DNA of 64,000 bases from Alphaproteobacteria bacterium. Lineage in GTDB: Bacteria; Pseudomonadota; Alphaproteobacteria; Rhizobiales; Rhizobiaceae. A program made the position numbers and the translations under genes. The notes under the pieces are model-generated. The model ran no database searches. It was not told where the DNA came from and worked only from the letters and a program-made list of their open reading frames with translations. Below, in pieces: positions 1-10,476 of this stretch. Position 1 is the first letter of the stretch. Each line of letters begins with the position of its first letter. The DNA lies in NCBI GenBank assembly GCA_024280375.1, contig JAJRQF010000028.1:18447-82446 (forward strand). The letters run 5' to 3'.

Positions 1-3000
1 ATAATATTGCCCGCAGCCGGTAATGTACCATTTGTGTCGACAAAGCTGCCGGTATTGGCCTGTGTCGGATCAATATCAACCACTATGATTGGCGTGTCTT
101 GTAATGTTGGCGTACCAGCAAGAACATTAAAGTTGACAGTCGTTGCTCCACTGGTCGGCCCACCTCGCAGAACCAGAATATCACTCAATTGTAGGCCGCC
201 AGGATTATTGCGGCTAAGGTCGATATCCACATCAAGAGTAGAAGTGCCAGATGCCGCAAATGTACCGTTGATCGTCAACTGGTCACCAAGTGCTCCGTCC
301 TGCATTGAAATTCGACCTGTATTGTTAAACACAACATTTGGCCCGATGGTCGTAATACCATTGACAGTAAATGTATTCAGGCTGGTGTTATTAAAATTCT
401 CAACACCATTGAAATTAACAGCCCCGGTTGAAATCAACGTGCCATCATTTTGAATTGTATCAATACCCGCCAATGTCGATGTGGCATTGGTAATACTCCA
501 GGTCGCACCCGCATTATTGGTGAATGATGTGGTTGCGCCCGCACTCGACTGAATAGCACCGAAAGCAGTGTCCACATTGATGAATGCAAACGAACCCGCC
601 GTTACAGATATAGCCGATGCAGTACTGTTTGTCGTACTAAGCGTACCCAAATTATTTACGATCAAAGAACCTGCAGAACTGATAATTGCCGCCGTATTGC
701 CGGTTACCGTATGACCAACACCAATATTGATGGTAGCAGCACCGGCAGCACTTGCAACTCTAATGCCAGTACCAGATGTACCACTAACATTCCCACCGGT
801 AGTAATTGTAATTGCACCGGTGGTTGTTGAGGCTGAAATACCGTCCGTCGCACCGGTTACAACACCGGTACGATTTATGATAACCGCGCCACCGGCAGTC
901 GATGTGGCCAATATGCCTTCTGCCGCCGTACCTGTCACATTGCCTGTTCCGTTGATGGTGATCGCGCCAGTGGTCGAAGTGGATATGATGCCCGGATCAC
1001 CCGAAATTGCGCCGGTGACATTGATCAGCGTTATACCCGTTGTGGTTGTGGTTTGAATACCGTCATTGCCAACCGCAGTGCCGCCGGTGACGTTACCAGC
1101 ACCGGTAACCGTAATATTGCCGGTGGTCGAGGTGGCATTGATGCCATCCGCCGTGCCGGTAACATTGCCACCAAGGGTAATCGTATTGGTTCCAGTGGCA
1201 GTAGTGGTCATAATACCTGTACCGGCAGATGCGCTGACAAGTCCGCCCGTAGTAACCGCAGATGTACCAGCCCCGGTAGTTGATGTTGTAATTCCGGAAG
1301 TCGCGCCGGAAGCCGTTCCAATCGCCACATTAATGTTACCCGCTAACGTGGACAAAGCATTGATGCCGTCGCCCGCTGTACCGGTGATCAGGCCGGTGCG
1401 GAGAATGCCGATTGCACCCGATGAGGTATCAACGTCGATACCGTCTTGAGCACCCGTCACCGTGGTTGTCGTGATTGCAAGGCCAATATCCATGACCCCG
1501 GTGCCACCAACGACATTGATACCGTCACTGCCTGCACCCGCGCCTGATATATTGCCGTTGGCACCCGTATTGCCGATGTTTACTGTTCCTGTCAAAGCAT
1601 TGGCATTGATACCATGGCCCGCTATACCGCTGATTGCACCATTGCCAACAATAATCAGCGCCGCATTTGTCGTGGTTTGAATACCATCATTGCCACCCGA
1701 GATCGCGCCATTACCGGTTATAAATACTGTGCCTGCGCCGGCACCCACACCATCCTGCGTATTACCGGTAATGCTGGTATTGCCAGTCACATTGATCCTC
1801 GGCCCAGTGCTGGCACTTACACCGTTGGTTTGCCCCGAAATAACACCGTTGCTACCTACTGAAATAATACCTGATGTCGATATGGCCAAAACACCATTAC
1901 CGGCATCACCGGTGATGGTTCCGTTATTGCCAACATTTATTGCACCATTCACTGAAGTAGCATCAACACCATCTATGCCACCTCGAATATTGCCATTGCC
2001 ATTGGTCATGCCAATGTTGATCAGGCCGTTACCTGAGTTCACATTGATGCCATCCAGTGTGGTTCCACGAATACCACCGGTAAGACCATTGGAATTAACC
2101 GTCACATTACCATTGGCAGAAACAATCAGAATGCCGTTTCCGACTGTACCGAGGATAGTGCCAACACCTTGAGCCGCAGCTGCGCCGCCAACATTGACAG
2201 TGCCGCCACCGGATGTGGCATTAATACCGTTGCCCGCATTACCGGTGACCGAGGTCAAAGTGTTGATGTCAATCGCAGCGCCTGCTGTGACTGTGTTAAT
2301 ACCGTCCGTTCCACCAATTATCACACCGGAATTGCCGTGGATGGTAATTGTTGCCGCTACACCTGTCGATTGCGCGTCGATACCGAAACCTGTGGTACCT
2401 CTGACAAAAGCTGTACCACCCAGTTCAATATCGGTGGCACCCAACGCTGCCCGGGTCACAATACCCGCATCGGTACCAATGGCTGCACCAGACAAATCAA
2501 CGGTGATGGTGCCGGCACCTGTATTGGTTATATCAATACCGTCATCGCCAAGGGTCGCAGTCCGTGCATTGCCCACGCCGGCGACTGTACCGCCAATGAC
2601 ATCGCCAATACCGGTGCCTGCCCCGGCAGCCGTACCAACCTGGATATTACCGGAAGTCGTGACATTAATACCATCGACAGCGTCGCCGGTTATTGTACCT
2701 GATCGCAGTATAATTACAGCACCTGAAGTGGAGCTGGCATTAATACCATTAATAAGCCCCCTCACTGTGCTCAAAGTGGTGTTCTGGCCGATCGAAGTTG
2801 TGCCTGTGGTGGTAGTGGTGGTAATTCCGTTTGAGAGGAGACCACGAATATTACCATTGGCAGTAGTGTTGCCAATTGTAATATCGCCTGTCTGGCCAGT
2901 GGCCCTGATTCCGGTAGTCCCCCCAGAGATTCCCCCATTACCCTGGATATCGATCGTCCCGGCACCTGCGACCCCGGCAACTATGCCAAAAGCAGTATTG

Positions 3001-6000
3001 CCGACTATATTACCCGTCGTGCCACTGCCGGTAATTGAAATGTCACCGATACCTGCCCCAGCACTGATACCACTGCCACCAGTGCCCAGAACTGTGAGCA
3101 CGTTGGTCACTGTGATATTACCTGCACCGGCACCCGTATTAGCTACAATACCGCTACCCGCATTACCGGTAACCGAGGTCAACGTGTTGATGTCAATCAA
3201 GGTGCCCGCTGTCAGCGCGTTGATGCCATCCGTTGCACCAACAACGGTGCCTGAATTGCCGTGGATGGTAATTGTACCGGTGCCGATGGTCTGGGCATCA
3301 ATAGCTTCGCCTGCTGCGATGCCAGCACTGATAACCGATCCCATACCACCCAGTTCAATGTCGATATTGCCGTTGACTGCAGTGGCCAGAATACCATCGG
3401 TAACACCGGTGACCGTTCCAGCCACATCAATTGTGATGGTGCCCACACCAGCTGTCCTGACTTGAATACCTTGATTACCGCCCGTGACATCGCCAATGCC
3501 AGTGCCGCCTGGCATGTCTTCACCAATCTGGATATTGGTCGCGCCGGTCGAATTGACATTGATGCCGTCACCCGTCGTGCCGGTAATCAAACCCGTGCGC
3601 AATATCACCACGTTGCCCATGGTGGTGGTATCAACCTCGATACCGTCAATGCCACCGGTGACAGTCGAAGTTGTGGCCGCAAGGCCGATATTCACAGTGC
3701 CAGTTGCAGAATTCACTTTTATGCCGTCACTACCACCGCCGGAAATATTGCCGTTGGCCGTAATGTTGCCAATGGTCACAGCGCCGCCAGCGGACTGAGC
3801 CTGAATACCAATGAGCAGATTGCTTGTGACCACACCCAGACCCTGGATATCAATTGCGCCTCCGGTTGAGGTTGAAAGGATACCAATACCATTGCCGGTG
3901 ACATTGTTACCACCGCTGATGGTGGTGGTGCCGGTTACAGCTGTCGTTCGGATTGCCGAACCCGTCGGGGCGGTCATTGTGCCGATCGCCGCATCCACCC
4001 CGATGGTGACCGTTCCCGCTCCGGTGGTCGATGCAAAAATTCCTCTCTGCCCACCATTGACAGCGCCAGCATTGTTGACGGTGACATTGCCCGCACCGGT
4101 GGAAACCGCATTAATCGCTGTGCCGGTTGATGCCGTATTAAGGGTCACTGCACCTGAATCCACATCCACAATGCCTGATCCAGCATTGGTCGCATTAATA
4201 CCGTGAGAGGCGGCCACAGCAACGGAAGTATTTTCGGTCAAACCACTGCGGCTGACGATAACCGCACCAGCGCCCGCTGTAACATGAGCATTAATAACTG
4301 TTGACCCGGCACCGGTCGATGTCGTTGCACCACCACCTGAAACTGTGACTGCACCAAGGGCAACCGTTGCTTGCGCATCAATACCGAAAGTACCGCCTGA
4401 AATTGCTCCGGCACCAGTAACCGTGTTGAGGCCAGCATCTGTGCGGGTCAATACACCGACTTCATTTGTGCCGGTAATTGTACGCGCAGCATTTGCGGTT
4501 ACCGTGATTGCTCCGTTGCCGCCAGCCGTTGTTACCTCAACGCCGTCTGTATCTCCCAAAATATTGCCATCGCGATTGATGATAACAGTTCCATTGCCGC
4601 CAGTGGTTGAAACCAGAACGCCTTCATCACCTAAACCAGTAACAGCACCCACGCCGTTCAGCGTGAAATTGGCCCCAGCAAGGGAATTGAACACCACACC
4701 CGGATCGCCAATAATCGCGCCGGTGACACTGACAGTTGTAGCGCCATCAGCAGTGATATCAATGCCGTCACTATTAATACCATTGCTGCCAGTTATAATC
4801 GTTAAAGCATTGCCCCCGGTGACCATTACTGTACCACTACCGGTCGACATTATATTAATGCCGTCGCCGCCCGTGCCCGTAATGTCGCCGCCATTGGCAC
4901 TGACGGTTAGCAGCACATTGCCGACACCGGCATTGGCAAGCACGATACCATTGCTGGCGCCACTGACAGCGTTGCCGGTTGTGACCGTCAAATCACCTGC
5001 CCCAGAACTGTTAAGATTAATGCCGTCGTTGGCACTGACGATGGCAGGAGCCGTGTTACCAGCCGTCAGGGTAATAGCCCCGTTGTTTGTAGCAAAAATT
5101 CCACTGGTAGTAAGCGCACTAATCGTGCCGCCCGTAGCCGTAAGCGCATAACTCGTAGTATTGACGGTCGCATTTGGATTGATTGTACCAGCTGTGCCGA
5201 AAAACCCGGATACATTGATTATGCCGTCTTGCAGAGTTCCTGCCGCTTCCACCAATAGCGCCTGTACAGAATGGGTCTTAGTACCCAAATCCAGCGAACC
5301 ACTTGAAACCAGAACACTGGCAGACCCCGTACCCAGACTACCGGCAACCGATGCCGTCAGCGCCGCACCAGATACAATGATATTTCCTGAAATCGTATTG
5401 CCCGTATTATCGAGGCTTGATGTGCCGCCTGAGAAAGTAATGCCACTATTACTCGCAGCACCCGACAGCACACCGCCAATGGCGGAATTGCCGGTAAGCG
5501 TGAGCGTGCCGCTATTCGTCAGGGCGACGTTACCTGCGCCATTGATGGATGTTATAGTTTCATCACCCGCATCAACAGTAAATGTTCCAGCATTGTTAAT
5601 GGCGGCACCAGCGGCAAGTGCGCTGCCGTCAACAATCAGCGAACCAGTAGCACTAGTCGAGATCACTGTAGAAACAAGAGAGCCATTTGCACCAGTAACA
5701 CTCAAGCTGCCGGAATTGACAGATGTAGTGCCGGTATAGAGGTTTGCACCGGTCAAGATCAGAGCACCATTAGTGGCTAGATTACCATCACCGGAAATCA
5801 CACCGGACAAAGTTCCGCCGGCGCCATTACTACCTGTCGTCAGGGTCGCAGCTGCATCAATAGAAACATTACCCGCGCCGTCCAAACCGTTAATCGCCTC
5901 AGATGCCGCTATATTGAGCGTTGCCCCGGCACTAACATTTACGGTGCCACTGGTATTGGAAATAGCATCACCACCCGTCAGGCGCAGTGTGCCAACAGTA

Positions 6001-8168
6001 ATATTAGTATTACCCTGATAGCTGTTGTTACCGGACAGCACGAGCGTTCCGGCACCAGTTTTTTGAATATCCCGCGGACCATTGGATTCGGAAATCACAC
6101 CCGATTGAGTGGCCGTATTGCCAACTCCAGTTACCTGAAGTTGCGTCGTATCTGAATTGACGTTGATCGCATTGGCCACGCTGATGCCATTGGCGTAGTC
6201 AATAATCGAACCCGTGGTGGTGATCGTGCCGCCGCCGCCAATTGCACCGGTCGCACCCAAAGAAAGAACGCCAGTACCGCCAACAGTTACATCGCCGGTA
6301 ATCGCACCGGCAACATTTAAAGCGAGCGTTCCGGCAGAAACCGTGGTGCCGCCCAAATAGGTATTAGCTCCAGTAAACACCTGGGTATTTGCCCCGGCTT
6401 TTGTATATGAACCATTTCCAGAAATTCCACCGCTGAAAACATTAGTACCTGCTAAACCGGCAGTGATCAGACCTTGACCTGCATCAATAACCACGCTTCC
6501 AGCACCGGTCAGGCCTCCAATGGTCTCGCCAGCAACAATTTGAAACGTGCCTGCAGCCTGCACATCAACAATTGAATTATTGCCGATGGCGGCATTACCA
6601 GAAACCTGCAGTGTACCGGCAGTAACTGTGGTGGTGCCAGAATAGGTGTTGGTGCCTGAGAGTAACAATGTGCCAGTGCCAGCTTTGGTCAGGCTACCGC
6701 CAATGCCGGAAATAGCACCAGAAACCGTCTGATTACCGGCGTTGCCAGTTGTCAATGTATTGTTATTGAGTACAATCGCACCGGCACCTGAAATTGAACC
6801 AATAGTTTCATCACTGCCGGTCAGCTCAAATGTGCCAGCATTAGTAACCAGTTGAGCATCATTGATCGCATTACCGCCAGCACCATTTAACCGCAATGTG
6901 CCACCTGCGATATTGATGCTTGAAGTTGTTAAAATACTACCCGAACCGGAAATTTCCAGTATCCCTGCACTGACGGATGTCGCGCCAGTATAATCATTAA
7001 CACCGGAAAGGGTTTGATTGCCCGCGCCGGTTTTGGTCAGCCCACCACCACCGGAAATGATGCCGGCAAAGTTGGCAGCACCCCCAGGATTAAGCGTCAG
7101 GAGATTACCGCCATTGGTAACTGTACCTGAAGCACCATTGAGACCGCCAATGGTTTCGTCACCAGTGAGCGTAAGATTAGCCGTACCAGAAATATTCACA
7201 GTTGCCGTATTAGCGAGAGATGAGCCAGCTACCTGCAATATAGCGTTATTTTGAATATTAACTGTGGTTGAATTAATAGAACCGGTAATATTTAAAGTAC
7301 CGGCATCAACGGTGGCCGTTCCATTGTGAATGCTACCGCCCGAGAGAGTTAGAGTGCCCGTGCCAGACTTTACAAATTCTCCGCTAGCAAATAGTCCACC
7401 AGAAACAGTTGCAGATGTAGCGGCATCGACATTAACATTAGCGCTACCAGTGAAACCAATGTCATTTGCAAACAACACTGTGTCCTGCAAATCAAGCGTG
7501 GTTCCATTTGCCAGGCTAACATCAACCGCACCATTGAAGGCGGCACTGGTTGCTACCGACAAGGTACCACCTGAAACATTGAGAGTACCGCCGGTCAATC
7601 CGCTGATATTACCAGCAATGACAAGAGTTCCTGCACCGGTTTTATTGAGCGATACAGCGCCACCACCAAATTCAACAAGATTGTTGGCAATTGACGCGGT
7701 AGCCGCCCCATTGGAAACATTAATAACTCGCGTGCCTGGTACAAGTCGAATGCTACTGCCAGTCAAAACATAACCATCAACATTGAACTCAATATCTGTC
7801 GTCGACGGATCATTGATCACGTTAACAGCACCGCCACCGGTTCCAAAGAGTATATCAATATTGTCCGTATAAGTGGTATTAAACCCACCACTGGAATCAA
7901 CCCAGTTGAACGGCGGGGCATTCGAGCCATCCCAAGTACCGGCACCACCATTCACCACATTGATATCGCCGACGCCAACGCCATCGTTGTTCCCATCCCA
8001 TAGCTGCTGTTGCGCGCCCGCATCAACAGAAGCAATCGCCATGCCTGCAACAAATGCAACTGCCACAATTGCAGTCGATCTCAACAACCCTTTGCGCTGT
8101 CGCGCTAAACAACTGCGGTGTGCTACCGGTGCTTGATTGTTTTTTGATGCTTGGAAAAGGGCGCTCAT
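1..8168 (-). CDS. Giant autotransporter/adhesin passenger, partial (3' end outside window)
   Basis: The minus-strand frame is open from an ATG at 8168 to the left edge, giving more than 2,720 residues in the window. The N-terminus is an extended signal region: a basic stretch (about residues 19-30) followed by a hydrophobic stretch and an Ala-rich end (STAIVAVAFVAG to VDAGAQ, about 31-53). After it come Gly/Thr/Asn/Ile-rich short beta-strand repeats such as LTLSGGSIHNGTATVDAGTL, typical of PATR-like autotransporter passengers that fold as a right-handed beta-helix. Further down the chain the repeats change to a longer unit with TGNVTGT and DGIxxxTTTGAITI motifs. No beta-barrel is visible; it should lie beyond the left edge. 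Role inferred: a surface-exposed adhesin secreted by a type V system. The repetitive composition leaves long plus-strand frames open, which are shadows. Confidence 0.88.
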   Translation of the reverse strand, partial: MSALFQASKNNQAPVAHRSCLARQRKGLLRSTAIVAVAFVAGMAIASVDAGAQQQLWDGNNDGVGVGDINVVNGGAGTWDGSNAPPFNWVDSSGGFNTTYTDNIDILFGTGGGAVNVINDPSTTDIEFNVDGYVLTGSSIRLVPGTRVINVSNGAATASIANNLVEFGGGAVSLNKTGAGTLVIAGNISGLTGGTLNVSGGTLSVATSAAFNGAVDVSLANGTTLDLQDTVLFANDIGFTGSANVNVDAATSATVSGGLFASGEFVKSGTGTLTLSGGSIHNGTATVDAGTLNITGSINSTTVNIQNNAILQVAGSSLANTATVNISGTANLTLTGDETIGGLNGASGTVTNGGNLLTLNPGGAANFAGIISGGGGLTKTGAGNQTLSGVNDYTGATSVSAGILEISGSGSILTTSSINIAGGTLRLNGAGGNAINDAQLVTNAGTFELTGSDETIGSISGAGAIVLNNNTLTTGNAGNQTVSGAISGIGGSLTKAGTGTLLLSGTNTYSGTTTVTAGTLQVSGNAAIGNNSIVDVQAAGTFQIVAGETIGGLTGAGSVVIDAGQGLITAGLAGTNVFSGGISGNGSYTKAGANTQVFTGANTYLGGTTVSAGTLALNVAGAITGDVTVGGTGVLSLGATGAIGGGGTITTTGSIIDYANGISVANAINVNSDTTQLQVTGVGNTATQSGVISESNGPRDIQKTGAGTLVLSGNNSYQGNTNITVGTLRLTGGDAISNTSGTVNVSAGATLNIAASEAINGLDGAGNVSIDAAATLTTGSNGAGGTLSGVISGDGNLATNGALILTGANLYTGTTSVNSGSLSVTGANGSLVSTVISTSATGSLIVDGSALAAGAAINNAGTFTVDAGDETITSINGAGNVALTNSGTLTLTGNSAIGGVLSGAASNSGITFSGGTSSLDNTGNTISGNIIVSGAALTASVAGSLGTGSASVLVSSGSLDLGTKTHSVQALLVEAAGTLQDGIINVSGFFGTAGTINPNATVNTTSYALTATGGTISALTTSGIFATNNGAITLTAGNTAPAIVSANDGINLNSSGAGDLTVTTGNAVSGASNGIVLANAGVGNVLLTVSANGGDITGTGGDGINIMSTGSGTVMVTGGNALTIITGSNGINSDGIDITADGATTVSVTGAIIGDPGVVFNSLAGANFTLNGVGAVTGLGDEGVLVSTTGGNGTVIINRDGNILGDTDGVEVTTAGGNGAITVTANAARTITGTNEVGVLTRTDAGLNTVTGAGAISGGTFGIDAQATVALGAVTVSGGGATTSTGAGSTVINAHVTAGAGAVIVSRSGLTENTSVAVAASHGINATNAGSGIVDVDSGAVTLNTASTGTAINAVSTGAGNVTVNNAGAVNGGQRGIFASTTGAGTVTIGVDAAIGTMTAPTGSAIRTTAVTGTTTISGGNNVTGNGIGILSTSTGGAIDIQGLGVVTSNLLIGIQAQSAGGAVTIGNITANGNISGGGSDGIKVNSATGTVNIGLAATTSTVTGGIDGIEVDTTTMGNVVILRTGLITGTTGDGINVNSTGATNIQIGEDMPGGTGIGDVTGGNQGIQVRTAGVGTITIDVAGTVTGVTDGILATAVNGNIDIELGGMGSVISAGIAAGEAIDAQTIGTGTITIHGNSGTVVGATDGINALTAGTLIDINTLTSVTGNAGSGIVANTGAGAGNITVTNVLTVLGTGGSGISAGAGIGDISITGSGTTGNIVGNTAFGIVAGVAGAGTIDIQGNGGISGGTTGIRATGQTGDITIGNTTANGNIRGLLSNGITTTTTTGTTSIGQNTTLSTVRGLINGINASSTSGAVIILRSGTITGDAVDGINVTTSGNIQVGTAAGAGTGIGDVIGGTVAGVGNARTATLGDDGIDITNTGAGTITVDLSGAAIGTDAGIVTRAALGATDIELGGTAFVRGTTGFGIDAQSTGVAATITIHGNSGVIIGGTDGINTVTAGAAIDINTLTSVTGNAGNGINATSGGGTVNVGGAAAAQGVGTILGTVGNGILIVSANGNVTVNSNGLTGGIRGTTLDGINVNSGNGLINIGMTNGNGNIRGGIDGVDATSVNGAINVGNNGTITGDAGNGVLAISTSGIISVGSNGVISGQTNGVSASTGPRINVTGNTSITGNTQDGVGAGAGTVFITGNGAISGGNDGIQTTTNAALIIVGNGAISGIAGHGINANALTGTVNIGNTGANGNISGAGAGSDGINVVGGTGVMDIGLAITTTTVTGAQDGIDVDTSSGAIGILRTGLITGTAGDGINALSTLAGNINVAIGTASGATSGITTSTTGAGTSAVTTGGLVSASAGTGIMTTTATGTNTITLGGNVTGTADGINATSTTGNITVTGAGNVTGGTAVGNDGIQTTTTTGITLINVTGAISGDPGIISTSTTGAITINGTGNVTGTAAEGILATSTAGGAVIINRTGVVTGATDGISASTTTGAITITTGGNVSGTSGTGIRVASAAGAATINIGVGHTVTGNTAAIISSAGSLIVNNLGTLSTTNSTASAISVTAGSFAFINVDTAFGAIQSSAGATTSFTNNAGATWSITNATSTLAGIDTIQNDGTLISTGAVNFNGVENFNNTSLNTFTVNGITTIGPNVVFNNTGRISMQDGALGDQLTINGTFAASGTSTLDVDIDLSRNNPGGLQLSDILVLRGGPTSGATTVNFNVLAGTPTLQDTPIIVVDIDPTQANTGSFVDTNGTLPAAGNI
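2200..3620 (-). repeat. In-frame long-period duplication inside the adhesin gene
   Basis: The block at about 2220-2700 recurs at about 3145-3620. CCCGCATTACCGG occurs at 2233 and 3157, and ATTGCCGTGG at 2331 and 3255; both pairs are 924 bp (308 codons) apart. Farther on the offset falls to 888 bp (GACATCGCCAAT at 2598 and 3486), a 12-codon indel. The block at 3575-3760 also resembles 1380-1560. All offsets are multiples of three, so the frame is kept. This is internal duplication of passenger modules, not an inserted element. Confidence 0.7.
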
Positions 8169-8697
8169 AATCCGTACTCTCAATTCAATATACTATCAAT
8201 TTCAACGCATTGGACCATAAATTGGCACAATACTCCCCAAAATCGTCTTAGATTCTCCACATAATTGCCAAAATTCAGCCCCGAAGTCCATCCCAACCAA
8301 GTCCATATTAACGAAATATTAACAATAAGCCTGGTTTGTGGTAAATTTAGCACAACAATAACGGGCTAAACATTATATTTCAATTCCGTAACATGTTGTT
8401 ATCATAGTTAATCCTCGCGCGAATAAGTATCTCAAAAATCGCCGAATCACCTGTTATTTCCTGCAAGGTTTATCCACAAAATCAGTGAATTAATATCCAG
8501 CTATCTCACAAGAATAACAGGTGTAAACCGCAACCAGAAAGCGAAGCATTGCGGCAACATCACTCAAATATGAGCAAGATAAAACCACATCGCCAAAAAC
8601 TTATTGCGGCATTATTGAGGGTATGAAAACTTGAATTTTCAGAGTACTGCAGCCTGACAAACGATTCCCAAATTGCAAATTTACAAGGTCGCACAAA
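8169..8697. other. Non-coding region between the adhesin gene and purB
   Basis: About 530 bp of AT-rich sequence without a credible gene. It must hold the promoters of the leftward adhesin gene and the rightward purB gene. I could not choose a convincing -35/-10 pair for either. The only clear structure is the inverted repeat listed separately at 8448-8523. purB has a weak Shine-Dalgarno-like AAGG at 8685-8688, nine bases before its ATG. Confidence 0.6.
8448..8523. repeat. Perfect 11-bp inverted repeat upstream of the adhesin gene and purB
   Basis: CACCTGTTATT (8448-8458) is repeated exactly as its reverse complement AATAACAGGTG (8513-8523), with 54 bp between the arms. The spacing is too long for a simple terminator. 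Two operator half-sites or a looping regulator site is a possible reading. The function is unknown. Confidence 0.5.
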
Positions 8698-9999
8698 ATG
8701 GTCCCACGTTATTCACGCCCGGAAATGGTCCAAATCTGGTCACCAGAAACTAAGTTTCGCATCTGGTTTGAAATCGAGGCCCATGCTTGTGATGCCCTGG
8801 CTGATCTTGGTGTGATACCAAAGGAATCGGCCAAAACAATCTGGGAAAAAGCCGGAAATGTTGAATTTGATGTCGATCGCATTGATGAGATCGAGCGCGA
8901 AACCAAGCATGATGTAATCGCATTTCTCACCCATCTGGCTGAAATCGTTGGCGATGACGCACGCTTTATTCATCAGGGCATGACCTCATCTGACGTACTT
9001 GATACCTGCTTTAATGTGCAACTGACACGCGCCGCGGACATGCTGCTAGAGGGCTTGGATAAATTACTCGCAGTTCTGAAAACCCGCGCAATGGAACATA
9101 AAAACACGGTCTGCATCGGCCGCTCCCACGGCATTCATGCGGAACCCGTTACCTTTGGGCTGAAAATGGCTGAAGCCTATGCAGAATTTGAGCGCTGCAA
9201 GAAGCGACTGGAATTTGCCCGCGAGGAAATCTCCACTTGCGCAATTTCTGGAGCGGTCGGCACATTCGCCAATATCGACCCGCAGATTGAGGCCCATGTG
9301 GCAGAAAAAATGGGGCTTATCCCGGAGCCGGTTTCCACCCAGGTGATTCCGCGCGATCGCCACGCGATGTTTTTTGCAAGCCTCGGGGTCATCGCCTCAT
9401 CCATTGAACGCCTGGCAACCGAGGTTCGCCACCTGCAGCGCACCGAAGTGCTTGAGGTTGAGGAATTCTTTTCCAAAGGGCAAAAGGGTTCATCCGCCAT
9501 GCCGCACAAGCGTAACCCGGTATTATCAGAAAATCTCACCGGCCTTGCCCGCATGGTTCGCGCCTATGCGATGCCGGCAATGGAAAATGTGGCGCTCTGG
9601 CACGAACGTGACATTTCCCACTCCTCAGTCGAACGGATGATCGGACCTGATGCGACCATCACACTTGATTTTGCCCTTGCCCGGCTCACCGGTTTGATGG
9701 AAAAGCTGGTGATTTACCCTGATAATATGATGCGAAATCTCAATCAATTTCGCGGATTGGTCCATTCGCAGCGGGTATTGCTGGCGCTCACGCAGGCAGG
9801 CGTATCGCGCGAAGACTCCTACCGTCTGGTACAACGCAATGCCATGCGCGTATGGGAAGAGGGCAAGGATTTCCTTGAAGAGCTATTGGCCGACGACGAA
9901 GTGGTGAAGGCGCTTGGCGAGAAAGAAATTCGCGAGAAATTCGACCTTGGCTATCACACCAAACATGTGGATACGATTTTTGCGCGGGTGTTTGGGTAG
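8698..9999 (+). CDS. purB: Adenylosuccinate lyase
   Basis: Makes AMP from adenylosuccinate and AICAR from SAICAR in purine synthesis; cytosolic homotetramer. The 433-residue protein has the usual length and start (MVPRYSRPEMVQIW). It shows the family motifs in order: GMTSSDVLDT near residue 95, RSHGIHAEP near 142 with the catalytic His region, and the fumarase/aspartase superfamily signature SSAMPHKRNP near 265. It is transcribed away from the adhesin gene and is convergent with merR, whose stop lies 14 bp beyond. Nothing is missing. Confidence 0.97.
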   Translation: MVPRYSRPEMVQIWSPETKFRIWFEIEAHACDALADLGVIPKESAKTIWEKAGNVEFDVDRIDEIERETKHDVIAFLTHLAEIVGDDARFIHQGMTSSDVLDTCFNVQLTRAADMLLEGLDKLLAVLKTRAMEHKNTVCIGRSHGIHAEPVTFGLKMAEAYAEFERCKKRLEFAREEISTCAISGAVGTFANIDPQIEAHVAEKMGLIPEPVSTQVIPRDRHAMFFASLGVIASSIERLATEVRHLQRTEVLEVEEFFSKGQKGSSAMPHKRNPVLSENLTGLARMVRAYAMPAMENVALWHERDISHSSVERMIGPDATITLDFALARLTGLMEKLVIYPDNMMRNLNQFRGLVHSQRVLLALTQAGVSREDSYRLVQRNAMRVWEEGKDFLEELLADDEVVKALGEKEIREKFDLGYHTKHVDTIFARVFG

Positions 10000-10013
10000 T
10001 GTCGATTAACGCG

Positions 10014-10427
10014 TCACGTCAACTCATACAGGCTTTCCAGAACCGGGCATTCAGGCACATCACCCTTGCTGCATGTGGCTGCCATTTGGCTTAGCGTTTT
10101 CTCCAGGCGCTTGAGATCTGCCAGTTTTTGCCGGATTTTTTCCAAATGAAAAATTGTCATTCCATGCACCTCCCCGCAGGTAAAATCATCGCGGTCAACC
10201 ATTTCCAGCAGTGCTCGAATTTCGTTGAGACTAAACCCCAGATCCCTGCATTTTTTGACAAATGACAGGCGTTTGAGCTGATCAAAATTATACTGCCGAT
10301 TGCCGCCTTCGGTGCGATCCGGTTTAGGCATAATCTTTATTCGCTCATAATAGCGGATGGTTTCAATATTCACACTTGTAAGGCGCGACATTTCTCCAAT
10401 CGCATAGCCTCTCATTTTTGTGTTCAT
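10014..10427 (-). CDS. merR: MerR-type mercury-responsive regulator
   Basis: DNA-binding activator/repressor of the divergent merF-merA unit. An N-terminal winged helix-turn-helix (YAIGEMSRLTSVNIETIRYYER) precedes a dimerisation helix and a metal-binding tail. Counting from the start used here, Cys84, Cys119 and Cys127 match the three Hg(II)-binding cysteines of Tn501 MerR (82, 117, 126) with nearly the same spacing. The open frame extends to an ATG at 10451, but that codon lies in the -35/operator region of the merF promoter. I therefore prefer the ATG at 10427; 10415 is also possible. No strong ribosome site separates these options. Confidence 0.88.
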   Translation of the reverse strand: MNTKMRGYAIGEMSRLTSVNIETIRYYERIKIMPKPDRTEGGNRQYNFDQLKRLSFVKKCRDLGFSLNEIRALLEMVDRDDFTCGEVHGMTIFHLEKIRQKLADLKRLEKTLSQMAATCSKGDVPECPVLESLYELT

Positions 10428-10445
10428 TTCCAAACGAAATACCTC

Positions 10446-10476
10446 TTGCATCTGTAGTAACTACAGATCGTAGTAT
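10446..10476 (+). promoter_or_regulatory. mer operator-promoter with a 19-bp spacer
   Basis: Plus-strand -35 TTGCAT (10446-10451) and -10 TAGTAT (10471-10476) are 19 bp apart, the overlong spacer typical of promoters twisted open by MerR-family activators. The palindrome CTGTAGTAACTACAG (10452-10466) starts directly after the -35 hexamer, as in the classical mer operator. Extended by two bases on each side it is a perfect 19-bp palindrome (10450-10468). Confidence 0.75.

Noticed and set aside
1..6000. Repeated short blocks resembling a CRISPR or satellite array
   Set aside because: The repeats are irregular in length and sequence, stay in one coding frame and have no constant direct repeat with unique spacers.
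7..8136. Many plus-strand open frames opposite the adhesin gene, up to 423 codons
   Set aside because: They are a product of the repetitive Gly/Thr/Asn-rich minus-strand gene. Their translations are Pro/Val/Ile-rich low-complexity runs with no family features.
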